NCBI GenBank assembly: GCA_036873755.1
Contig: JAVTVY010017304.1
Location: 1-64,000 of the forward strand
Reading direction: 5' to 3'
From: Hanleya hanleyi
Lineage: Eukaryota > Mollusca > Polyplacophora > Lepidopleurida > Hanleyidae
Length of the DNA: 64,000 nt
Each line of letters starts with the position of its first letter. The stretch's first letter is position 1. Shown here in pieces: positions 30,660 to 40,019 of the stretch. The position numbers and the translations under genes are program-made. The notes beneath the pieces were generated by a model. It had not been told where the DNA came from and did no database searches. It was given only the letters and a program-made list of their open reading frames with translations.

Positions 30660-31270
30660 TGCGTCTACATGCAAAGAACTACAAGATGACACCCCACACG
30701 CTGCATTCGGACCAAGGATGGTCCATGTCTACACCAAATACCTCCCTTCACTTCCCAAAATGCCCGCTTTCACTACTACTTCTACTGATGACGTCACGGA
30801 TGACGTGAACATCCCTCAAATAGGGGTCTGCACCCCGAGAACTACAAAATGACACCTCCCACGACACATTCTGACCAAGGATGGTCCATCTCTACCCCAA
30901 ATACCTTCCTTCACTGCCCCAAAATGCCCACTTTGGCTACTACTCCTACTGATGACGTCACCAATGACGTCACAAATGACGTGAACATCCCTCAAATCGG
31001 GGTCTACACCCCGAGAGCTACAAAATGACACCCCACACGACACATTCGGACCAAGGATGGTCCCTCTCTACACCAAATACCTTCCTCCACTGCCCCCAAA
31101 ATGCCCACTTTCGCTACTACTCGTACTGATGACGTCACCGATGACGTCACAGATGACGCGGACAGCCCTCAAATCGGGGTCTACACCCCGAGAGCTACAA
31201 GATAACACCTCCCACGACCCATTTGGACCCATAGTGGTCCATCTCTACCCCAAACACACCCCCACATACC
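30660..31270. repeat. TGACGTCA satellite, right arm
   Basis: About three units in reverse orientation to 24665-25275, with paired TGACGTCA or one-base variants in each (for example GATGACGTCACCAATGACGTC at 30954-30974). Confidence 0.9.
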
Positions 31271-31350
31271 CCCCCAAAATGCCGGCTTTCTATACTACGG
31301 CCAGACTGCGCATGCGCAGACTATTGAACACGGACGAACCATTAGTCTAC

Positions 31351-31764
31351 TCGGATGCTCCTCCACGAGAGCTTCAAAATAAGACCTCATACGACACCAT
31401 AGGACCATTAGGGACTCACCTAGATCCCAAAACGTCCACCCCGTATGGACCTATACACCCATAGCCATGCAGTATAGGCCTATGGGCCTACCCAGACCTC
31501 CGTGACTTTTTCCAAAAAATTCGCCGCTTAGCTCCGGGACCCCTTCCATCGTGTTTTTCGGATGCTCCTCCACGAGAGCTTCAAAATAAGACCTCATACG
31601 ACACCATAGGACCATTAGGGACTCACCTAGATCCCAAAACGTCCACCCCGTATGGACCTATACACCCATAGCCATGCAGTATAGGCCTATGGGCCTACCC
31701 AGACCTCCGTGACTTTTTCCAAAAAATTCGCCGCTTAGCGCCGGGACCCCTTCCATCGTGTTTT
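31351..31764. repeat. 207-bp tandem duplication
   Basis: TCGGATGCTCCTCCACGAGA at 31351 recurs at 31558, and the copies are nearly identical throughout (CGCTTAGCTCCGGG versus CGCTTAGCGCCGGG). Absent from the left arm, so it arose after the palindrome formed or was lost there. Confidence 0.9.
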
Positions 31765-32034
31765 TCTTGGCGAGACGAGAAAAACAAGACCAAACAACCC
31801 ATATCACAATGAACGTGTGTGAATTTCCCAGGTTGAACCTATACCCCCATATAGCCAGTATAGGACTATATGGGATATATGGTACTTTTTCAAAAATTTC
31901 ACCGTTTCGCTCCAGGACCCTTCCCATCGTGTTCTAAATGACGAGACGTGAAAAACCAAGACCAAACAACCTATATCACAATGAACGTGTGTGAATTTCG
32001 CAGGTTGAACCTGTACCCCGACATAGCCAGTATA
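31765..32034. repeat. Inverse units of the 173-bp satellite
   Basis: About one and a half units of the 22960-24390 satellite on the opposite strand, cut at 32034 by the TIR transposon within GACATAGCCAGTATA. Confidence 0.88.
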
Positions 32035-33356
32035 CAGGGGTAAAAGCGTTCGGTGTCCGGTTTTTCACGTATATTATCGTTCTATTATTGTTTGAAACGC
32101 GTTTCAATAGCGTTCTAAACGCGTTTTGTATTCGTTTCGTTTGCTTCTCAAAGAACGCGTTTATACCTCGCAAACGCGTTTGATCATCGGTATGTTCATT
32201 TATCTTTCGTTTCGTTTCGCTTTAAACGCGTTTCACGAACGCGTTTATGAACAACAATAAAACGCGTTCCGAAAACGCGTTTCCAAAACGCGTTTCGAAA
32301 CGCGTTTCAAAACGCGTTTCGAAACGCGTTTTGGAAACGCGTTTTCGGAACACGTTTTATTGTTGTTGTTGTTAAATAAGCATCACCGTCCACACCACGG
32401 TTGCTTCGTCGGGCGAGAATACTATTTGGTCTGTTTTTTTTTATTTGTGCAATGGTTCGGCGACTGAGTGTTGATCAAAACCCGCATGGAGTCAAGGTCA
32501 GGCGAAATGCTTTTTCGGTTCGGTATCACACGCCTGACTAATCATTTCGCTTGGTACGGGAAGACAAATATTTCTTCGCTTGGTGAACGAAAAGATTTAA
32601 GCTTGCGTTTGAAACGCGTTTTGAAAACGCGTTTCGAAACGCGTTTTGGAAACGCGTTTCGTAACGCGTTTTATTGTTGTTGTTGTTGTTGTTAAATAAG
32701 CATTACCGTCCACACCACGGTTGCTTCGTCGGGCGAGAATATTATTTGGTCTGTTTTTTATCTTTGTACAACGGTTCGGCGACTGAGTGTTGGTCAAAAG
32801 CTGCATGGAGTCAAGGTCAGGCGAAACGCTTTTTCGACTCAGTATAACATGCCTGACTAATCATTTCGCTTGGTACGGGAAGACATATATTGTTTCGCTT
32901 GGTGAACGAAAAGATTTAATCTTAGCGCAATATATAAACGAAACGAATTACCGGACACAGAACGTGTTTACCCTTGTATATTAAAGGCTATGCCACATAT
33001 ATTTATAGCACAGGGATTATAATAGCGGCTGGGGAAAGCCCCGACACGTGGACTTCCTGGCCTGGTTTGCAAAATAAAACACAAATTTGCACAAAGTCGA
33101 ACGAAAAGAGAAACCCGTTCGAAACGCGTTTACAAAACGCATTCACAAACGCGTTTATAAACGCGTTTCGATCAGAGAAAATGCGTTTGACGAGGGAAAC
33201 GCGTTTTGATAAAATAAAAATTAAGCGATATTGAAAGCGTTTCGTTTACTATAATCGTTTGGTAAGCGTTTGAAACGCGTTTACATTTCGTTCCGTTCGC
33301 GTTTCGTTAGGTCAAACTAAACGAAAATAACCGGACACCGAACGCTTTTACCCCTG
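32035..33356. mobile_element. 1.32-kb TIR transposon, deleted relative of 3498-7668
   Basis: Same CAGGGGTAAAAGCGTTCGGT ends, TA on both sides (32033-32034, 33357-33358), opposite orientation to the 4.17-kb copy. It corresponds to 7668-6690 joined to about 3740-3498, so the 2.9-kb middle is missing. The inner terminal repeat ends at 32976. Dense AAACGCGTTT motifs lie at 32090-32350, 32610-32675 and 33120-33290. No transposase. Confidence 0.88.
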
Positions 33357-33358
33357 TA

Positions 33359-34588
33359 TCTTCATCAAATACGTCTACTTACTCCCAAACTGCATTTACT
33401 CTGGCAGATTTATTTAACAATCACAAAAAGTTTCTCAGGGAAAGAGGTATTTGTCTTCCAACCATTCATAACGACATACCAATACTATACTGGACTCCCA
33501 AAATGCATAAATCACCATACAAAGCTAGATTCATAGCTGGTTCTAGAAGCTGCACCACCAAGCTTCTTTCAACCCTATTGACGAGGGCCCTTCAGGAGGT
33601 AAAAGCATTTTGGGAAAGGTATTGCGCCACTATTTCTAAGAACTCTGGCGTTGAATGTATGTGGATATTGAAAAACTCAAAATGTCTTACGGAAGAACTT
33701 GATGCTAAAGATCACATACCGTACAGACATGTATCCATATGGGATTTCTCGACTCTCTATACTACAATCCCTCATCAGGACCTTATTGACCGTCTAAGTT
33801 CATTAATAGTATCTGTGTTCAAGAAAACTGATCGTAGATATATTAATGTCCGAAGCCATAAAGCATTCTTTAGCTCTACTACATACAAGAGATATCATTC
33901 ATGGGATGTTTCTTTGTTTATAGAGTTGCTTGAATTTCTCATTAAAAATATCTATGTGAAATTTGGCAACACAATATATCAGCAGCATATAGGTATTCCA
34001 ATGGGTACTAATTGTGCACCCCTGTTGGCTGACCTGTATCTGTTCTTTTATGAATATGACTATATGCAGGCGCTATCAAAAACCGATCCATTCAAAGCCC
34101 GTTCCTTCTCATTCATCAAACGCTATATAGACGATCTTCTCGCTGTGGATAATCGCTATATAAATGACGCAGTGAAGAACATATATCCACCTTCACTGGA
34201 TTTGAAGGAAACTACAGACAGCCCTACAGGCACATCATATTTAGATCTACATCTCTATAAAAATGAAGCGGGCATTCTCTCTCGTCGACTTTATGACAAA
34301 AGAGATGATTACAACTTCCACATCGTAAACTATCCCTTTCTGGACAGTAATATTCCAGTGGGACCTGCATATGGCGTATACATATCTCGCTTAGTAGCAT
34401 TTGCTAGATCCTGTGTTAAATGTGACGATTTTAATCAACGTCACAAAACACTGTTACAGAAACTTATAAAACAGGGGTATTCCACCAAACGCCTCCACTC
34501 AAAGTTTCTCAAATTTGGCGATACATATCGCATGCTGATAGCAAAATACGAACGTAGCGTACACAATCTATGGCGCTACGTTTCGTAA
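33359..34588 (+). CDS. Penelope-type reverse transcriptase, 409 open codons
   Basis: The frame is open from the 5' junction through ATG 33503 to TAA 34586-34588. Counting from that ATG: YKARFIAGS near residue 6; the catalytic Asp81 of DFSTLYTTIPH; GIPMGTNCAPLLADL at 164-178; YIDD at 208-211; then SYLDLHLY. WTPKMHK just spans the ATG. These are RT motifs in the order seen in Penelope-like elements. The C-terminus (AFARSCVKCDDFN..H, FGDTYRMLIAKYE) is followed by the same stop and tail in copies A and F. No GIY-YIG endonuclease follows, so an endonuclease-less type is possible. The N-terminus is truncated. All catalytic residues are intact, so the enzyme could be active if expressed, though it lacks its own start region. 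Confidence 0.85.
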   Translation, partial: SSSNTSTYSQTAFTLADLFNNHKKFLRERGICLPTIHNDIPILYWTPKMHKSPYKARFIAGSRSCTTKLLSTLLTRALQEVKAFWERYCATISKNSGVECMWILKNSKCLTEELDAKDHIPYRHVSIWDFSTLYTTIPHQDLIDRLSSLIVSVFKKTDRRYINVRSHKAFFSSTTYKRYHSWDVSLFIELLEFLIKNIYVKFGNTIYQQHIGIPMGTNCAPLLADLYLFFYEYDYMQALSKTDPFKARSFSFIKRYIDDLLAVDNRYINDAVKNIYPPSLDLKETTDSPTGTSYLDLHLYKNEAGILSRRLYDKRDDYNFHIVNYPFLDSNIPVGPAYGVYISRLVAFARSCVKCDDFNQRHKTLLQKLIKQGYSTKRLHSKFLKFGDTYRMLIAKYERSVHNLWRYVS

Positions 34589-34664
34589 CTTGTGTCTAAT
34601 TCCGCTTAATCCGGGGCTAGGGGCCGTATGAACCCATGTACTTTAAGATCCTCATGGTAATTAG

Positions 34665-34913
34665 ATGACGACTTTGCAACGGATATTATGGATTAAGAAT
34701 ACTGATCAGCGATACGGATTTGATATTTTGGAACATCATGATGTCTTGCCGGCATCATTGAAAACTGTTGACCGCTTCTCTCTTGCAGGAAACAAGCCTA
34801 TGTTTATGTATACTATGATTGTCTTGTTGAATTTGGTGCTAATACTGTTATATGGAATATGGAATAGGTCTTTGGATTATGGACGCGGATATTCTCTAAT
34901 GGACGACGGCTGA
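34665..34913 (+). other. Conserved 3' tail of the Penelope element with small hydrophobic ORF and splice-acceptor-like site
   Basis: An 82-codon frame with one membrane-like stretch (MFMYTMIVLLNLVLILLYG) lies in the tail. TTCTCTCTTGCAG|GA (about 34778-34791) is an excellent 3' splice site and is conserved in copies A and F; copy E keeps TTCTCTCTTGCAG. In other copies the frame is disturbed by small indels, so coding is doubtful while the DNA or RNA sequence itself is conserved. Confidence 0.45.
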
Positions 34914-34949
34914 ATTATGGATGACGGACTAGACGCTTGTAATTTGCCA

Positions 34950-35030
34950 GTTTAGCGAGTGAGTAAGCGAGCAAATAAATATGATTTGGCGTCGCTTTCA
35001 ATTTTATTTCAGCCATATCACCAGTTTAGA
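34950..35030 (+). repeat. Degenerate SINE fragment (GAGTGAG..ATTTCAGCCATATC)
   Basis: GCGAGTGAGTAAGCGAGC, GGCGTCGCTTTCAATTTTAT and TTCAGCCATATCACC follow the order of the vetigastropod-type repeat, also seen at 37343-37400. Confidence 0.5.
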
Positions 35031-35039
35031 GCTCTGTCT

Positions 35040-35600
35040 TTAGTCCATCAGATTAACCACACCTAACACTATCTGCAATCACTAACTCTAAGTTTTCTTG
35101 GTTAAACAAATGTGGAATAAATTACGAATGCAGGTACAACTCAATTTGAAATGAAAACCTGAGCGGTTGAAGTCCCGACATTAAAAAGTGATTTGGCTTG
35201 GAAGCATAACGTCCAGTCCTCGATATCTAACTAAATAGTATTTCTTGGGTAAACAGCTGTTTAGCAACATAGTTTAGCCACATGTGTATAGTGGGTTAGC
35301 CTGATGAACAATTAAGTTCATATTCCACTACACATGCAACACTAGCTGCAATCACACTGTAGTATTTTTTGGTTGAACACATGTTAATCAATGCTGTTTA
35401 GCGATAGGTCTAGAGTCCATTAGACTAAATGTACATATACCACTAACTGCAATCACTCTCTAACTCTATAGTATTTCTTCAAGTTGGTTAAACAAATGTT
35501 GTATAAATTATGAATGCAGGCACAACTCAGTTTGAAATGAAAAGCCGAGCGGTTGAAGCCCCCCTGGGTAACCGAAAGAAGATATTTCGCTTGAAAGCAT
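35040..35600. repeat. Two diverged copies of a 130-150-bp segment, 370 bp apart
   Basis: CTGCAATCACT.. TAACTCTA..TTTTCTT.., AAATTA.GAATGCAGG.ACAA and GAGCGGTTGAAG.CC occur at 35070-35175 and 35445-35560. Confidence 0.75.
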
Positions 35601-35799
35601 GACGTCCAGCTTCTATGAAAGTAATCTCCAGCAAGATTCTGTGGCAAGGTACCCTCATACTAAATTTGTCCTACAAAGAAAGTTTGACTTGGCGCCAGTT
35701 ATACGTGGATCAATCTTTGTAAACCAGGATAATAAATCAGGGAAATACCATTTGGCGTTAAGGCTATGAAACATTTGTTCAAGCTGTTTGCCTTCGCAG

Positions 35800-36690
35800 T
35801 ATACATTAGCGTAGAATTTTCTCCCCTTTATCAAATTCGAGCTTTTGGGATCTGTCGAACTGTCGTACTCTCAAAGCTAAGCTTTTCTCTCCGCGATTTC
35901 TTAACAGTAGACGTTGAGATAGAATTTCCACCCTTCTATAAAGTTTGTTGACTCCGACTGTCGCACTGTCGGACTGTCGTGAGGTAAGTTTTCTCTCCTC
36001 GATATGTTCACAATATACATTAGAGTTTTCTCCCCTCTATCAAATTCGGAATGTCGTACTGTCAAAAGGTAATGGTTTTCTCCCCCTGATCCCTTCTCCG
36101 TATAAATTAAGTTAGAGTTTCCTCCCCTGTATAATGTTCGATCTCTCTGACTGTCGCACTGTCAGACTGTCATGTGGTAAGTTTTCTCTCCTCCATACCT
36201 TTGCAATATACATAAGAGTAGAGTTTTCTACCTTCTATCAAATTCGATCTGTCGGAATGTTGTACGGTCATACGTAAATTTTCTCTCCGTAATCTCTTCC
36301 TATAAATTAAGTTAGAGTTTCCTCTGCTCTATAAAGTTCGATGACTCGGACTGTCACACTTTCGGACTGTCTTGGGGTAAGCTTTCTCTCATCCATACCT
36401 TCGTAATATACATTAGAGTGGAGTTTTCTCCATCCTATCAAATTGGATCTGCCGGACTGTTACGCTGTCAAAAGTTTCTCTCTCCGCGATCTCTTCACGG
36501 TGTATATTAGGGTGGAGTTTTCTCCCCTTTATATGGTTCGATCATTCTGCCTGATCTCTTCACAGTATATATCAAGATAGAGTTTTCTCCCCTCCATAAA
36601 GTTCGACTGACTCGGACTGTCGCACTGTTGCACTGTAATCAGGTAATATTTTCTTTACTTTATTCTTTCATGGCAATTATTAAGGTAGAA
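35800..36690. repeat. Degenerate tandem repeat, about 110-120 bp
   Basis: Units share 'gagttttctcccct.tat.aa.ttcga', 'ctcggactgtcgcactgtcggactgt' and 'ggtaagttttctctcctc'. Each unit contains a donor-like GGTAAGTTTTC but no exon structure is evident. Confidence 0.85.
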
Positions 36691-36699
36691 TTTTGTCTT

Positions 36700-37340
36700 C
36701 CATATCCAGTTGGGGATATTTGATTCTGCATGCCCCCAGTTCCCAAAATCCAATAACAGATTATACTGAAATTGTATGTCTATTGCTCCATTGAATGTAA
36801 GCTTTGATATCATAGAAGCTTTATTGTTTGGGAATATGGAACATGGAGGGCCACCCCAATTACAGCTTATATACTAGTTTAACCAGGAAATACTTTCCAG
36901 TCATGCCACCTCAGCTCACAGTACAAAGAGTTGTGTATGAATATGTCATAGAATAAGAGAATCAGATATGGCGACAGGTATGCAGTGTGAACTTAAGGAC
37001 TTGTTACCTCAGCTCATCTGACAAAGTACACAAGATACAAAGATTAGTGTATTAACGCTGTCTGGCCTGTGCGATTTGGGGTGAACCGCAGACTATATAC
37101 TTTCGTTATACTTAAGGTTCTTTTTTATTTCCCAAAAACGAGGATGCCTCCCTCTCTCGAAAATCTAACGGAGCGTATAGCGCAAAGCACCCCGAGAGAG
37201 GATGTCGAAATCAATCCACTTCCCATTTGCTCACGTGACCATATTTCTACGTGTGTTACAAGTTTACTCATTGGTTAAATTTCATCGAGTTATTTGCGAA
37301 TTACAGCTAAATTAATTTGTACCATGATATATATTATTCA
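36700..37340. other. No gene seen
   Basis: AT-rich sequence with one 69-codon frame (37069-37278) lacking any domain I recognise. Confidence 0.45.
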
Positions 37341-37342
37341 CA

Positions 37343-37405
37343 GTGAGTGAGTGAGTGAATATAATTTAACGTCGCTTTCAACAATATTTCAGCTATATCG
37401 CGAAG
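37343..37405 (+). repeat. SINE core fragment (GTGAGTGAGTGAGTG..AATATTTCAGCTATAT)
   Basis: The head GTGAGTGAGTGAGTGAATAT, then AACGTCGCTTTCAACAATAT and TTCAGCTATATCGCG, is the clearest copy in the window of the repeat I associate with abalone-like gastropods. Confidence 0.65.
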
Positions 37406-37439
37406 AACCAACTAAGCACCAACCAGTCAAGTTCATCTT

Positions 37440-37915
37440 ATAAATATGAATTATGGCAGGCGCGGCGATTTTATACCATGGCACAGAATAATTATAGGCA
37501 TCCTCTGAATAAGAATTTTAGCAGACTTAGCGATTTTATATCAAATTAAGTATAGGCATCCTATAAAAACGAATTATGGTAGGCTTGGCGATTTTATACC
37601 ATGGTGCAAAATGATTATAGGCACCCTATAAATACGAATTATGGTACTTGTTAACACAAGTGTCCACATCATATAAAGATCAAAAGAAGCCATAAATAAT
37701 TATAGGCATCCTATAAATACGAATTTTTGCAGACTTGGCGTTTTTATACCATGTTATAAAATAATTATAGGCATCCTATAAATACGAATAATAGCAGGCA
37801 TGGTGATTTTATACCATGGTGCAAAATAATAATAGGCACCCTATAAATACGAATTATGGTATTTGTTAACACAAGTATCCACAACATATAAAGATCAAAA
37901 AAAGCCATATGGCTT
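37440..37915. repeat. Tandem repeat, about 90-110-bp units
   Basis: Units contain ATAATTATAGGCATCCTATA, 'aatacgaattatgg.agg' and 'ttggcgattttataccatggtgcaaa'. A longer unit with 'gtatttgttaacacaagt' occurs twice (37645, 37858). Confidence 0.85.
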
Positions 37916-38492
37916 CATTGAAGCTTGGTTAGTTCTGTCCTTATTGTAAGAGCTTTGTCTCCTGTTGCGGGTCAGCAAAGGGTCATATAAATTAATTTAT
38001 TGTTGCATGTGCGGATATGCCTTATCTCCTGCCCTAAAAGCTAACCAGTGATAGAGTACGACAATCGGTTCTGCCTTAATATACCATGCTCTTCCCGAAA
38101 CAATTACAACTCCCCTTTCGCCTCATCCCCTTTACACTCAAATGCTGATCTAATGAATTTGTGTATACATGTCAATAACTCACGATGGAAAATTTTATCT
38201 TCCCTACTGTATATTTATTCGAATGCCCATATATTCGTGATTCTATTTGTCATTTATTAGTATAGTTTGGCGTATGGTATATAGTAGAGGTTTGATAGCG
38301 TTGGCTATTAAACATAGTCCTTACATCACCCAAACCACTGTAGTTGCGTTTTATTTTTATTGTCCGATCCTTTACGTAATAAATATTGCATGTGATTTGT
38401 CCGTAGATAGCTTCACCAGTAGGTATACATTATCAAACAACAGGATGAGAAGGGAGCAGGCATTAACATTTAGGCTTATTTTCACGTTCCGC

Positions 38493-38745
38493 CATATCAT
38501 CAAATGATTTGCTGATATCATCAAATGATTTGCTGATATCATCAAATGATTTGCTGATATCATCAAATGATTCGGTGACATCAGCAAATCATTTGGTGAT
38601 ATCAACACATCGAACGATTTGGTGATATTAGCAAATCATTTGATGATATCTGCAAATCATTTGATGATATCAGCAAATCGCTTGATGATATCATCAAATC
38701 ATTTCAAGATATCAGCAAATATTTAATGATATCATCAAATGCCAG
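38493..38745. repeat. Inverted array of a 21-bp unit
   Basis: Four head-to-tail units of ATCATCAAATGATTTGCTGA are followed, after an irregular middle near 38575-38610, by about five units in reverse complement (ATCAGCAAATCATTTGATGA). The unit itself contains the palindrome TCATCAAATGATTTGCTGA. The whole could extrude as a long cruciform. Confidence 0.9.
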
Positions 38746-38749
38746 ATAA

Positions 38750-39574
38750 AAAGTAAAACGGCTTGCCATACGACCTCCTAACTTTCTTGTCACAGTTTGA
38801 ACAAGACATAGCTGAAATATTGCCAATAAGGCGGCCACTATGGAGGAATTGTTAGGTCTGCTGCGTAGTTATCAATTTATAGCCCAATCAGCAGAATCAT
38901 ATGTGGAAGACTGTTCGTTTTTTTGTTTCTTTATTTTTATCGAAGAACGGCTCGGACTGGGTCATCGTTGGGCAACAATCAACCTCTAGTAACAGAGGAG
39001 AGGAGTGTTGAGGAGTTGGGTCTTCTGTTTTTGAAAATGTCAATTGTCAACTATCAATCACAATAAACGAGACGAAACACAAAATCTGTCACGCATTTTT
39101 AAAATTATATTGATCACTCGCGCAGGCAGTTGTACACTGAACTAGAGACATTTTTTGCTAGAATTTCGTTCAAAGTAGCCTTCGCGTTCAAAGAAAGTAA
39201 CTTTTCATTATAATTGAAATCATGTTTAATTTTGGGTTAAAACAGATTTATATCTGCCACGCTTCAAAGGTGGGATTGTCTAACAGGCATATACAAGTGT
39301 GGCTTATTTGGCAGGGGATCTGAATTCTCTGGATGCTTGTTACATTTCCAGACGATTTCGTTCATAATTCGCAGTATTTAGCCTCAATTAAATTTGGGTA
39401 TATTTATTTCAAAACATCATTGCAAATGTATAAAAAAGTGAAAACAAAAACAATGAGATTTCTGAGTTTCTTATTATAATGTTTTACTTCGACGGTTAGA
39501 TTAACAAATAACATCTGTCTCATTTATTGCTTGAAATTTTCGTTTGAACTAACGATATATGTTTTAAATTGAAG
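38750..39574. other. No exon recognised upstream of the lectin exon
   Basis: The N-terminal half of the C-type lectin domain and a signal peptide should lie 5' of 39575. I could not find them in 38000-39574, so they are further upstream or too divergent to see. Confidence 0.4.
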
Positions 39575-39807
39575 ATTGTTGTATGCGTATTACTGGATTG
39601 GACTCTATGCTTCCAACGTTCCTGACCCCCAGGTCATCTTCACATGGACTGGCATCTGTGATAACCTGTTCAATTATAACAACTGGAAGAGTGGTGAACC
39701 CGATCGTCCGACAATAGAACATTGCGTCAATGTACACCAGTACACAGGATCATGGTCAACCTATAAATGTGAGACAGAACAACCGTTCATGTGTGAACAT
39801 GTGAAAG
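39575..39807 (+). CDS. Lectin/PAN receptor gene, exon with C-terminal half of a C-type lectin domain
   Basis: Starts after GAAG (weak polypyrimidine tract) and ends at donor AAAG|GTACGG. It encodes YYWIGLYASNVPDPQVIFTW, NNWKSGEPD, EHCVNVH, GSWSTYKCETEQPFMCE. WIGL, the NW..GEPD block, the C..V strand and the closing C......FMCE are the C-type lectin fold hallmarks. EPD stands where calcium-dependent mannose binders have EPN, and WST replaces WND, so the calcium/sugar site is probably altered. The 3' junction is phase 1, matching the next exon. The first half of the domain is missing upstream. It would be extracellular, in an immune or adhesion receptor. Confidence 0.82.
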
Positions 39808-40019
39808 GTACGGTATGGAAAATATGTTGATGGTTTGCCATTTATACGTAGTTGACCTTCTTATCTGTTCCTGAACATTATAATAAGCGAAGGCTGAATA
39901 ACATTGTTGTACTTTTCGAAGCATATACTGATATTCAAAGTGGTCTGGTGAATGATTATCTTGTGTGAGGTTTAATTCTCTCTTGTCCATGTTTTTTTTT
40001 ATTTGGTGCCAATGCTGTT

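Larger units (their letters stand above)
28425..31790. repeat. Right arm of the large palindrome
   Basis: Reverse complement of the left arm from the zinc-finger leader outwards. It adds a 207-bp tandem duplication at 31351-31764 absent from the left arm, and has three rather than four TGACGTCA units. Confidence 0.93.
33359..34945 (+). mobile_element. Penelope-like element copy B, best preserved
   Basis: Begins abruptly after the TA of the TIR transposon and runs through the reverse transcriptase ORF and the conserved 3' tail to about GACGCTTGTAA. The decayed copy C (40020-41660, minus) extends slightly further upstream (to AGTGTGAACATATCC), so the 5' end of B has been removed at the transposon junction. 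Confidence 0.88.

Noticed and set aside
36000..36690. Series of GGTAAGT donor-like sites as a multi-exon gene
   Set aside because: They recur because the 110-bp repeat contains them. No open frames or acceptors lie between.
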